Positions 1 to 6,735 of a stretch of 13,264 nucleotides of DNA are shown piece by piece. Each line of letters begins with the position of its first letter. The first letter of the stretch is position 1. The position numbers and the translations under genes are program-made. The stretch comes from an uncultured Brevundimonas sp. (GTDB taxonomy: Bacteria > Pseudomonadota > Alphaproteobacteria > Caulobacterales > Caulobacteraceae): positions 1 to 13,264 of the forward strand of contig CAMPGL010000043.1 of NCBI GenBank assembly GCA_946885435.1. Reading direction: 5' to 3'. The notes beneath the pieces are model-generated. The model saw only the letters and a program-made list of their open reading frames with translations. It did not search any database and was not told the origin of the DNA.

Positions 1-1
1 G

Positions 2-298
2 CCCGGCTTCGGCTTCGATCAGGGCCCGGGCGCGGGGATCGCCGCCGTCCTGCCCGCGCCGCTGGCGGACGTCGTGCGCGTGGGCGAAGGCCTGACCGGC
101 CGGGCCGCCTCCTTCGAGCTGGCCCTGGCGCTCGCCGCGCAGCGCATGGACCTGCCCCGCGAGGCGCCCTTCGCGCTCCTCACCATCGGTCGCATGGTCG
201 GGTGGCTGGCGCATGCGATGGAGCAGGCGGCTTCGGGCTCGCCACTCAGGGCGCGCCTGCGCTATGTCGGCCCCGGGCCCGTCGACGGCGCGGCCTGA
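2..298 (+). CDS. Citrate synthase family protein, C-terminal fragment
   Basis: The gene is cut by the left edge; 98 residues remain, read in the frame of base 2 to a TGA at 296-298. The tail is typical of the citrate/2-methylcitrate synthase superfamily: a helix with the pattern PFALLTIGRMVGWLAHAMEQ, then a short RARLRYVGP close to the end, as in the 'GRTAGWIAHALEQ...RPRARYVGP' tails of bacterial members. These enzymes condense acetyl- or propionyl-CoA with oxaloacetate. The sense frame begins PGFGFDQGPGAG where the family usually has GFGH followed by a GDPRA motif. The active-site histidine and the DPR triplet are therefore not seen, and the antisense strand oddly encodes that motif (see findings). 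It could be a divergent paralogue, such as the two-gene citrate-synthase-like pairs of alphaproteobacteria. Only 26 bases separate it from uppP. The family assignment is fairly safe; activity is not. Confidence 0.66.
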   Translation, partial: PGFGFDQGPGAGIAAVLPAPLADVVRVGEGLTGRAASFELALALAAQRMDLPREAPFALLTIGRMVGWLAHAMEQAASGSPLRARLRYVGPGPVDGAA

Positions 299-324
299 CC
301 TCCACTCCTGCGTAGGGCGCGTTC

Positions 325-1131
325 ATGGCGGACTGGCTGGCGGCCATCATTCTCGGTCTTGTCGAAGGCCTGACCGAGTTCATTCCGGTCTCCTCCACGG
401 GCCATCTCCTGATCACCAAGGAGATGCTGGGCCTGACGGATCCCAAGTGGGACACCCTGATCGTGCTGATCCAACTGGGCGCCATCCTCGCGGTCGTCGC
501 CCTCTACTTCCAGCGGCTGTGGAAGGTCCTGCTCGGCCTGTTCGGACGCGATGCGGTCGCCTGGCGGTTCGCGCTTGCGGTGCTGGTCGCCTTCCTGCCC
601 TCGGCGATCCTGGGCCTGCTGTTCCACGACTTCATCAAGACGGTGCTGTTCGACGTCCGCATCGTCTTCGTCACCCTGATCCTGGGCGGTATCGCCCTGA
701 TCGCCCTGGAGCGCTGGGCGCCGCCCGCGCGCGAGCATGACGCCATGGGCTTTTCGCTGAGGACCGCCGGGATCATCGGCCTGTATCAGTGCCTGTCGAT
801 CATTCCGGGCGTGTCCCGCTCGGGCGCAACGATTATCGGCGGGCTGCTCTCCGGCGTCGACAAGAGGGCGGCGGCGGAGTTCAGCTTCTTTCTGGCCATC
901 CCGACCATGGTCGGCGCCTTCGCGCTCGACTTCTGGGAGAGCCGCGAGATGCTCAACGGCGATTTCCTGGGGATCGTCGCCATCGCCTTCGTGGTGTCCT
1001 TCATCAGCGGCGCTTTCGTGGTGAAGACCATGCTGGACTTCGTCTCGCGCCACGGCTTCGCGCCCTTCGCCTGGTGGCGGATCGCCGTCGGCGTCATCGG
1101 CCTGACCGCCATCGGACTGGGCTGGCTCTAG
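325..1131 (+). CDS. uppP: Undecaprenyl-diphosphate phosphatase UppP (BacA)
   Basis: This integral membrane enzyme removes a phosphate from undecaprenyl diphosphate. That regenerates the lipid carrier for peptidoglycan and other envelope glycans, and over-production confers bacitracin resistance. The 268-residue length is normal for the family. Both family signatures are present: EGLTEFIPVSSTGHL at residues 14-28, with the conserved glutamates E14 and E18, and PGVSRSGAT at residues 161-169 with the essential Arg165. The rest is a series of hydrophobic helices ending in a C-terminal membrane segment. The ATG at 325 is preceded by a modest AGGG-like ribosome binding site. The gene lies 26 bases after the citrate-synthase-like gene, so co-transcription is possible. 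Its stop codon abuts the cobalamin riboswitch, so the promoter for the B12 receptor must lie inside the uppP 3' end, or the receptor is read through from uppP. Confidence 0.96.
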   Translation: MADWLAAIILGLVEGLTEFIPVSSTGHLLITKEMLGLTDPKWDTLIVLIQLGAILAVVALYFQRLWKVLLGLFGRDAVAWRFALAVLVAFLPSAILGLLFHDFIKTVLFDVRIVFVTLILGGIALIALERWAPPAREHDAMGFSLRTAGIIGLYQCLSIIPGVSRSGATIIGGLLSGVDKRAAAEFSFFLAIPTMVGAFALDFWESREMLNGDFLGIVAIAFVVSFISGAFVVKTMLDFVSRHGFAPFAWWRIAVGVIGLTAIGLGWL

Positions 1132-1132
1132 T

Positions 1133-1262
1133 GGGCTTGCCGACCCCGGACCCGCCTGCCAAGCTGGCGGCGAACGGTTCGGGGGAAGGCGGTCGAAATC
1201 CGCCACTGTGCCCGCAACGGTAGGCGGCCCGTCGGGGCCGCAAGTCCGAATGCCCGCCCGTT
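1133..1262 (+). promoter_or_regulatory. Cobalamin (AdoCbl) riboswitch aptamer
   Basis: The aptamer core is recognisable. A GGGGGAAGGCGGTCGAAATC segment (about 1181-1200) is followed by the B12 box CCGCCACTGTGCCCGCAACGG (begins about 1200) and a closing CAAGTCCGAATGCCCGCC (about 1241-1258), which matches the usual 'AGtCaGgAtaCCtGCC' 3' side. A GGGC at 1133-1136 can pair with GCCC at 1252-1255 as the closing P1 helix. The element starts directly after the uppP stop codon and lies 150 bases ahead of a BtuB-type receptor gene, a classical arrangement. Cobalamin binding is expected to switch off expression of the transporter. Boundaries are approximate. Confidence 0.93.
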
Positions 1263-1275
1263 CACGTCGCTCGCC

Positions 1276-1403
1276 CTGGTCCGGGACCAGACAGGGGCGC
1301 GGACCTTCCGTCGCAGCGACGCGATCGGCCGCCGTCCGGCTTTCCGGGCGATCGCTGTCGCTGAACGGGTTTCGCGCGCGGCTCCGCGAACCCAGCGACG
1401 GAG
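1276..1403 (+). promoter_or_regulatory. Structured leader / putative riboswitch expression platform
   Basis: Between the aptamer and the start codon the leader can form three strong hairpins: CTGGTC(1276-1281)/GACCAG(1285-1290); a 14-pair stem, 1314-1327 with 1349-1363, with one bulged base; and GGGTT-T-CGCG(1367-1376) with CGCGAACCC(1385-1393). The Shine-Dalgarno GGAG at 1400-1403 can instead pair, as CGGAG (1399-1403), with CTCCG at 1382-1386. That pairing cannot coexist with the third hairpin. No hairpin is followed by a T run, so control is more likely translational (SD sequestration) than by terminator formation. The pairings are visible; the switching mechanism is inferred. Confidence 0.42.
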
Positions 1404-1411
1404 CAATGCGC

Positions 1412-3241
1412 ATGAGACGCGCCATCCTTCTGGCCACGGCGGCGAGCGCCCTGGCCTTTTCCGCCCATGCCGAGGACGAACCGACCGAGGTCGGCGAGGT
1501 CATCGTCACCACCACGCGCCTGCCGGCGCCCCAGCCGGAGGTCGCCGGGGCCTACGTCATCGAGGCCGACCGCATCCAAGACAGCGGCGCGGTCCTGGCC
1601 GCCGACATCCTGAGCGAGATCCCCGGCGTCAGCCTCTACAACCAGGGGCCCTTCGGCGGCGTCACCTCGGTGCGCCTGCGCGGCGCGGGCCAGGACAAGA
1701 CCCTGGTTCTGCTCGACGGCGTGCCGCTGAACGATCCGAGCCAGCCGGCGGGCGGCTACGACTTCGCCTCGCTGGAGCTCGGCGACATCGAGCGCATCGA
1801 GGTGCTCAGCGGCCCGCAAGGATCCCTGTGGGGCTCGGACGCCATCGGTGGCGTCATCGCCTTCACCAGCCGCGAACTCGACGGCCTGCGCCTCGACGCC
1901 GAGGCCGGTTCGCTCGGGACCCTGCGCGGCTCGGCCGCGGTCGGAACGCGCTCCGAAGGCTACGCCTTCGGCCTGTTCGCCTCGGCCCATGAGACCGACG
2001 GCGTCTCGCGCGCCGATGTCCGCGACGGAAACACCGAGGCCGACGGCTTCGAGAACCGGACCCTGGCCGCCAGCGGCCGGATTGAGGCCGGGCCGGTCAG
2101 CCTGGACGGCCGCCTCCGCTGGAACGACGCCGTGGCCGAACTGGACGGCTATCCGCCGCCAAACTACGCCTTCGCCGACACGGACGAGGTCTCCGACACT
2201 GAAAGCGTCTCGGGCTTCCTGCGCAGCCGGTTCGGCCTCTTCGGCTTCGAGCACGCCCTGACCTTCGCGCGCTCGGATATCGACCGCGCCATCACCGGCG
2301 GCGCCTTTCCCTCGCGCTACACCGGCGCCCGCGAGGCCGTGCGCTGGCAGGCGGAGCGGGCTCTCTTCTACAACACCGTCGACCTCATCGTCGGACTGGA
2401 GCGCGAGGACACTGACGGCGACCTCTCGACCGGAACCGCCGCCGAACTCGGCGCGACGTCCGCCTTCGGGGTGGCGCGCGTGCAGGCGACCGAGCGGCTG
2501 TCGGCCTCGCTCAGCGTGCGCTGGGACGATCCGGACGGATACGACGCCGAGACCACGTTGCGCGCCTCGGCCGCCTATGAGCTGGCGCCCGGCCTGACGC
2601 TGAGCGGCGCGTACGGCCAGGGCTTCAAGACCCCGACCATCAGCCAGACGGTCTGCGACTTCTGCTTCTCGTTCTCGCCCTATCCGGTGCTGCGGCCCGA
2701 GCGCGCGGAGGGCGTCAATCTCGGCCTGTCGTGGCGCTCCGCCGACGGCGCCCGCGCGCTCAGGGCCACGGCCTTCTGGCTGGAGGTGACCGACGAGATC
2801 ACCTTCCTGTTCGACCCGCTCACCTACGAGTCCGTCTATGTGAACCTCGCCCGCACCCGCTCGACCGGGCTGGAGCTGGAAGGCGAGTGGGACATCACGC
2901 CGGCTTTCGAGATCCGCGCCGCCTACGCCTTCACCGACGCCGAGGACCAGGACGGCGCCCGCCTGCTGCGCGTGCCCGAGCACTCAGGCTCGGGCACCCT
3001 GGCTTGGCGCGAGGGCCCGTGGAGGGCTCAGCTGACGGTGCGGGGCGAAAGCGACCAGGCCGATGCGGGCGGGACCCGCGAGGGCTTCGTCATCGGCCGA
3101 TTCGCGGGCGGCTACGCCCTGTCGGACCAGGCTGAGCTGACCCTGCGGGTCGAGAACCTGACGGACGCGGCCTATCAGGAGACGCTGTTCTACGGAGAGG
3201 CCGGACGCGCCGTCTATGCGGGGCTCAGGCTGCGCTACTGA
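1412..3241 (+). CDS. btuB: TonB-dependent vitamin B12 receptor BtuB
   Basis: This outer-membrane barrel imports cobalamin using TonB/ExbBD energy. The 609-residue product is close to the usual BtuB length. It has a signal peptide (residues 1-20, hydrophobic core ending SAHA before EDEP), a TonB-box-like GEVIVTTTR at 28-36, a plug domain containing ADILSEIPGVSLYNQGP, VRLRGAGQDKTLVLLDGVPL and IERIEVLSGPQGSLWGSDAIGG, and a long barrel. The barrel ends in ENLTDAAYQETLFYGEAGRA and a terminal aromatic residue (Tyr). The open frame extends upstream into the riboswitch, so that longer start is rejected. Of two adjacent ATGs (1406 and 1412), the GGAG at 1400-1403 is 8 bases from 1412 but only 2 from 1406, so 1412 is chosen. 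The upstream cobalamin riboswitch makes a B12 substrate (or precursor cobinamide) the best call. The last 17 bases overlap the convergent aldo/keto reductase gene, and no terminator is seen. Confidence 0.94.
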   Translation: MRRAILLATAASALAFSAHAEDEPTEVGEVIVTTTRLPAPQPEVAGAYVIEADRIQDSGAVLAADILSEIPGVSLYNQGPFGGVTSVRLRGAGQDKTLVLLDGVPLNDPSQPAGGYDFASLELGDIERIEVLSGPQGSLWGSDAIGGVIAFTSRELDGLRLDAEAGSLGTLRGSAAVGTRSEGYAFGLFASAHETDGVSRADVRDGNTEADGFENRTLAASGRIEAGPVSLDGRLRWNDAVAELDGYPPPNYAFADTDEVSDTESVSGFLRSRFGLFGFEHALTFARSDIDRAITGGAFPSRYTGAREAVRWQAERALFYNTVDLIVGLEREDTDGDLSTGTAAELGATSAFGVARVQATERLSASLSVRWDDPDGYDAETTLRASAAYELAPGLTLSGAYGQGFKTPTISQTVCDFCFSFSPYPVLRPERAEGVNLGLSWRSADGARALRATAFWLEVTDEITFLFDPLTYESVYVNLARTRSTGLELEGEWDITPAFEIRAAYAFTDAEDQDGARLLRVPEHSGSGTLAWREGPWRAQLTVRGESDQADAGGTREGFVIGRFAGGYALSDQAELTLRVENLTDAAYQETLFYGEAGRAVYAGLRLRY

Positions 3242-4121
3242 CCGGCGCGGCCCAGGTCCGGGGATCGAGGGCGGCCGTGTCGTCGAGCGACAGGGCCGTC
3301 CAGTCCAGCCGCGGGCTGGGCTGATGCGAGGCCGCGATGATGGCCCGCAGTTCCGCCGCCGAGGTCACGCCGACGATGGCCGCCGAGGCCTCGGGACGGT
3401 CGAGCGCGAAGGCCAGGGCCGCCTGCAGCGGATCGGCGCCCGCTTCCGCCAGCGCCCGGCGGATGCGCGACAGGCGGGGCCCCGCATGCGCCAGGGCCGG
3501 CGGCAGGTTCTCGCGGTCCAGGAACAGCAGCCCCTGCAGGAACACCGAACGCAGATGCACCTCGACGCCCAGGCTCGCCAGCTTGTCGAGAGTGCCGTCG
3601 CGCACGAGCCGCTGGTCCAGCAGGCTGCACGGCACCTGCACCACATCGGCGTTGTAGCGCCGGGCCAGGGTCGCCGGGTCGTCCTCGGCGTAGGCGGAAA
3701 AGCCGATCTGCTGGAACAGGCCCTCGCCCTTCAGCTTCTCCAGCCGGGCCCACAGGGCGCGGCCTTCGGCGCCGTGCAGGTCCTCGGCCGAATGCACCAG
3801 CAGAGCCTTGGCCCGCGCCACGCCCAGCCGCTCCAGCGAGCGGCGCGCGCGATGTTCGATGCGGTCCAGCCCCTCAGCCAGGCGCAGCGTCTTGGTCACC
3901 ACCTGGAAGGGGCTCGGGAACGGCCAGCTGCGGCCCAGCGCCCGCTCGGCGTCACCGTAGGCGGCGGCCGTGTCGACCAGGGTCACGCCGTTGATGGCGG
4001 CCGTGTCGAGGATGTTCAGCACCTCGGTCTCGCCGACCCGGCCGCGCGTGTTCGACACGCCGTAGTCGAGGCCGAACTGGGCCGTGCCCAGCCCCAGGCG
4101 GGCGCGATGCGGTTCGGTCAT
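3225..4121 (-). CDS. Aldo/keto reductase family oxidoreductase
   Basis: The 298-residue product is a TIM-barrel NAD(P)H-dependent oxidoreductase. All four catalytic residues of the family are in place and correctly spaced: Asp50 and Tyr55 (LVDTAAAYGDAE), Lys77 (VVTKT) and His110 (LLVHS). The N-terminal LGLGTAQFGLDYGVSNTRG block is characteristic of a subgroup often found in cell-surface sugar gene clusters, although general-purpose reductases share the fold. The ATG at 4121 overlaps the stop codon of the preceding gene as ATGA, with no convincing Shine-Dalgarno of its own, so translational coupling is likely. It is the last gene of the three-gene minus-strand cluster and converges on btuB with a 17-base overlap. 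The natural substrate cannot be read from the sequence. Confidence 0.93.
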   Translation of the reverse strand: MTEPHRARLGLGTAQFGLDYGVSNTRGRVGETEVLNILDTAAINGVTLVDTAAAYGDAERALGRSWPFPSPFQVVTKTLRLAEGLDRIEHRARRSLERLGVARAKALLVHSAEDLHGAEGRALWARLEKLKGEGLFQQIGFSAYAEDDPATLARRYNADVVQVPCSLLDQRLVRDGTLDKLASLGVEVHLRSVFLQGLLFLDRENLPPALAHAGPRLSRIRRALAEAGADPLQAALAFALDRPEASAAIVGVTSAAELRAIIAASHQPSPRLDWTALSLDDTAALDPRTWAAPVSSAA

Positions 4122-5203
4122 CCGGCGCGCAGCCCCGTCCAGCGGGCGCGCTCGATCGCGCGAGGCAGGGCGCGGTCATAGGCCGACAGCAGGAATGCGA
4201 TCTCCTCCGCACCACAGGCGGCCGACGGCGTGTGGGCGCCGAAGCTCAGCACGCCCTCGCGGGTCAGGGCCTCGGACAGGGCCGCCTCGAAGGCCGGGTC
4301 GCCCGCCACCACGCTCCAGCTGGGATCGCCGCACACGGAGGCGAAGGCGTCCGCGCCCGTGCGGGCGAAACGCTGCTCGACCTCGGCGGTGATCTCGGCG
4401 CCGATGACCTGCAGGGTCTGGGCCACGTCCTCGCGCTCCATGCGCGCCAGCACGGCGAGAGCCGCGGCGAAGGCCTCGGCGTCGGGCGCGGGCCCCTGCC
4501 GGCGCACCGCCGACATCAACTCGATGGTCCCGGTCACGGCCGCCAGCTCGCGGCCGTTGGCCAGGGACGGGCCGAAGATGACGGCGTCCGCCGTCACGCC
4601 CGACAGCCCCTGCGCCCCCGCGCGATGCACGCGCAGCGCGCTGCGGCTCTCTTCCAGGATCAGCATGACGCCATGGCGGTCGGACAGGCGGCGCGCGGCC
4701 TTTAGGAAGGCGGGCGGCGCGTCCAGCGGCCGGATGACCAGCGCGGCCATCTCGCCCGCGCGGCGGCCCATGACCTCGGACAGGGTCTCGACCTCGCCCG
4801 TGGCCGAAACCGTCTCGTCGCAGAAATAGGCGCCGTCGCGGCCGGTGACCGTCTTGGCCGCCAGCAGCACCGCCGCCATGGCCGAGGCGACGTTCGCCTC
4901 GAAGGCCACCGCCTCGGCGCCGGGGGTGATCTCGGAGAGGCGGCCCGCGACCTGGCCCTGCAGGCCGTCGGCGGCCTCGGCCACCGCGGTCTCGACGCCG
5001 GGGTCGTTCCAGCCCAGCAGCACCGCGCCGTTCGCCTGACAAAGGTCGAGTCGACGGCGACCGTCACGCCCGGTCAGCCAGGCTCCGTCGCGCAGCGGAG
5101 AAAACTTCAGGGCGGAGTGATAGTCGGACAACGCCTGGTCATTGGCCGGCCGGCGCGCTGCGCGCCGCTCGCCGTTCGCACTGACCAGTCCCATGCGCGT
5201 CAT
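4118..5203 (-). CDS. Degenerate class-III aminotransferase-fold protein (GSA-aminotransferase-like), PLP lysine lost
   Basis: The 361-residue product aligns without gaps to two core blocks of glutamate-1-semialdehyde aminomutase and related class III aminotransferases. LILEESRSALRV at 181-192 corresponds to the family's LI(L/F)DEVMTGFR. VAFEANVASAMAAVLLA...TGRD at 99-123 corresponds to VRFVNSGTEACMAVLRL...TGRD. The functional residues have changed. The pyridine-nitrogen aspartate is Glu184, the PLP-phosphate loop SGTE reads NVAS (104-107), and the residue 28 positions after Glu184, where the family has the PLP-binding lysine (LGK), is Pro212 in FGPSLANG. It is also shorter than the usual 420-430 residues. 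It is probably a catalytically dead or repurposed fold, perhaps a scaffold or partner for the coupled aldo/keto reductase. The ATG at 5203 has GGAGG at 5211-5215 with a 7-base spacer, a strong start. The reading frame is intact, so it is not decaying by frameshift. Confidence 0.85.
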   Translation of the reverse strand: MTRMGLVSANGERRAARRPANDQALSDYHSALKFSPLRDGAWLTGRDGRRRLDLCQANGAVLLGWNDPGVETAVAEAADGLQGQVAGRLSEITPGAEAVAFEANVASAMAAVLLAAKTVTGRDGAYFCDETVSATGEVETLSEVMGRRAGEMAALVIRPLDAPPAFLKAARRLSDRHGVMLILEESRSALRVHRAGAQGLSGVTADAVIFGPSLANGRELAAVTGTIELMSAVRRQGPAPDAEAFAAALAVLARMEREDVAQTLQVIGAEITAEVEQRFARTGADAFASVCGDPSWSVVAGDPAFEAALSEALTREGVLSFGAHTPSAACGAEEIAFLLSAYDRALPRAIERARWTGLRAG

Positions 5204-5255
5204 CGCGCGTCCTCCAGGCGGGAAGCCTCGAGTAAGGATGATGATCCGGAAACCT

Positions 5256-5280
5256 TAAGGGACGCTGAGCGGAACCCTTA
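5256..5280. repeat. Small inverted repeat TAAGGG/CCCTTA in intergenic gap
   Basis: The 84-base gap 5204-5287 between the ATP-grasp gene and the aminotransferase-like gene contains TAAGGG (5256-5261) and CCCTTA (5275-5280) as a perfect inverted repeat with a 13-base loop. It is locally AT-richer than the surrounding coding DNA. It could be a weak attenuator or terminator between the two minus-strand genes, or an operator for the downstream pair. No T run follows on the minus strand, so a standard intrinsic terminator is not supported. Confidence 0.3.
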
Positions 5281-5287
5281 TGGGAGC

Positions 5288-6628
5288 TTAACTGGTCGCT
5301 TCGGACGGCGCGGCCCGCGCCCGGCTTCGCACCATCGCCGTGAAGGCCTCGGACACGCGTTCCAGATGCGGCCGGGTATAGGGAAAGGCGCCCGCGTGAT
5401 CGAAGTTGTGCCGCATGGCCGGGTTGGCCTCGAAGACCACAAGCCGGCCGTCTCGGTCGACCGTGAAGTCGGCCCCGGCGAAGTCGAGCCCCAGCGTCTC
5501 GAACACCCGGCCCAGCGCCGACCAGACCGCGTCGCCGACGACCGATGGCGGGTCGGCCAGATAGGCCTGCTCACGCGCCTGGGTCGCCTCGTCCTTGTCC
5601 ATCAGCCGGTAACGGTCGCGCGAATGGATCTGCCAGTGGTCGCTGGTCAGGCAGGCGACCGGATAGACGCGGCCGTCGATCGCGAAGGCGCGCATCTTCC
5701 GGAACCGGCCCTCGCCGTCCCGGGTGTCCAGGTATTCGACGACGTAGTGGTCGCGGTCGGGCGCGGCGCGGGCTAGCGCATCGGACAGGTCCTCGGCGCT
5801 CTCGCAAAGCTCGGTAGCGCGCCCGGTCTGACGGCCGCTCTCGCGCAGGATCAGGGGCGGCGACAGGCCGACTTCGCGGATGAGCTCCCACGCACGCGGG
5901 CCCCGGGTCCCGGCGGGCAGGCGCAGGGTCCGTGGAAACCGCACCCCGTCCAGCCGGCCGAGCCGTCGCGCGTTCTCGTCACGCGTCGTCAGGGCTACTC
6001 GCTCCGGCGGGTTGATCACTTGCAGTTCCGGCCGCCCGGACGTCCAGGCCGCCAGGGCCTTCAGCACCTCGGCGCCCCGGTCCGCGCAGGCGATGGCGTT
6101 GATGATCAGGTCTGGCGCGGGCGACCGGTCGAGCACCTGCGTGCGGCCGCCGCACAGGCTGGCGATCTGCGGGCTCAGGCCCGATCCCCTCAGCAGATGC
6201 CGCGTGGAGAAATGTCCGCCGCGGAACCGGCGGCCCCAGGCGCCCCGGGTCCGTTTCAGCTTCCAGGCCCCGCTGTCGATGCAGCGCAGTTTCCATATGA
6301 CCGGGCCATCCTCGGCGGGCGTCGGCGGGTTGAACGGCCGGATCGCGACGGCGCGCTCGGCGAGGCGCCGCGCCTCGGCCTGATCGCCCGCCCGCTCGGC
6401 CAGGGCTGACAGGTCCAGCAGGAGGTCGGAGTCGTCGGGGGTGTCCGACAAGGCCTGGCGCAGGGCCACCGCCGCGAGGTCGAAGGCGCCGGCCTTCAGC
6501 AATGCCTGGCCGACCGCACGCGGAGACCCCCGGGTGATCCAGGCCCGCGATTGACCCGTTTCGCTGCTCCGTCCTGTCACGCCTGATCCGTCGCCCGACG
6601 CTGCATGCGGACAGCCCTGGATACGCAA
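5288..6628 (-). CDS. TPR-containing ATP-grasp domain protein
   Basis: The 446-residue product has a short N-terminal helical region with one or two TPR-like helix pairs (about residues 35-95: LLKAGAFDLAAVALRQAL and LLDLSALAERAGDQAEARRLAERAVAIRP). A middle region follows, containing PDLIINAIACADRG. The C-terminal half resembles ATP-grasp ligases: LSPPLILRESGRQTGRATEL (candidate ATP-binding strand and loop), HYVVEYLDTRDGEGRFRKMRAF, and a metal/ATP-binding end with Asp387 (ADFTVD), Glu400 and Asn402 in FEANP. ATP-grasp enzymes join a carboxylate, activated as acyl phosphate, to an amine or similar nucleophile; this one's substrate is unknown. The longest frame starts at a TTG (6628) with GAAGG 7 bases upstream. 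A GTG at 6580 is an alternative, and there is no in-frame ATG. It heads the minus-strand cluster with the pseudo-aminotransferase and aldo/keto reductase. Confidence 0.83.
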   Translation of the reverse strand: MRIQGCPHAASGDGSGVTGRSSETGQSRAWITRGSPRAVGQALLKAGAFDLAAVALRQALSDTPDDSDLLLDLSALAERAGDQAEARRLAERAVAIRPFNPPTPAEDGPVIWKLRCIDSGAWKLKRTRGAWGRRFRGGHFSTRHLLRGSGLSPQIASLCGGRTQVLDRSPAPDLIINAIACADRGAEVLKALAAWTSGRPELQVINPPERVALTTRDENARRLGRLDGVRFPRTLRLPAGTRGPRAWELIREVGLSPPLILRESGRQTGRATELCESAEDLSDALARAAPDRDHYVVEYLDTRDGEGRFRKMRAFAIDGRVYPVACLTSDHWQIHSRDRYRLMDKDEATQAREQAYLADPPSVVGDAVWSALGRVFETLGLDFAGADFTVDRDGRLVVFEANPAMRHNFDHAGAFPYTRPHLERVSEAFTAMVRSRARAAPSEATS

Positions 6629-6657
6629 GTTTCGACCTTCGTTGGGAAAAAATAGGG

Positions 6658-6665
6658 GTTTTAGC
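6658..6665 (-). promoter_or_regulatory. Candidate -10 element for the ATP-grasp cluster
   Basis: On the minus strand the octamer GCTAAAAC matches the -10 element reported for Caulobacter housekeeping promoters (GCTANAWC). It lies in the 107-base divergent gap, inside the window's most AT-rich intergenic stretch (about 6645-6675). It would start a transcript near 6651, about 20 bases before the TTG at 6628. I could not find a good TTGACG-like -35 at the expected distance, so this is only a candidate. Confidence 0.33.
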
Positions 6666-6735
6666 CTCCGTTAAAGACACGCAGGGCATGGTCGGGCCGG
6701 CCCCTTCGGCGGGCCAGGGTGGCGTAGGAGTAGGC

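Noticed and set aside
1208..1411. Upstream extension of the btuB frame to an ATG at 1208
   Set aside because: It would translate the conserved riboswitch B12 box and place 68 non-signal residues before a clear signal peptide. GGAG at 1400-1403 supports ATG 1412.
1262..2983. 573-residue open frame on the minus strand opposite btuB, and a 417-residue one at 262-1515
   Set aside because: They lie entirely opposite well-supported genes, have low-complexity Arg/Gly/Ala/Glu-rich composition and no recognisable domain. They are typical shadow frames in GC-rich DNA.
5271..5300. GGAAC at 5271-5275 in the intergenic gap as a stress promoter
   Set aside because: No CGTT lies 16-17 bases downstream, and the orientation is opposite to the genes there.
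6645..6672. GGAAA...CGTT in front of the TadG-like gene as an EcfG promoter
   Set aside because: The -35 is imperfect and the spacing is 19 bases, outside the 16-17 range.
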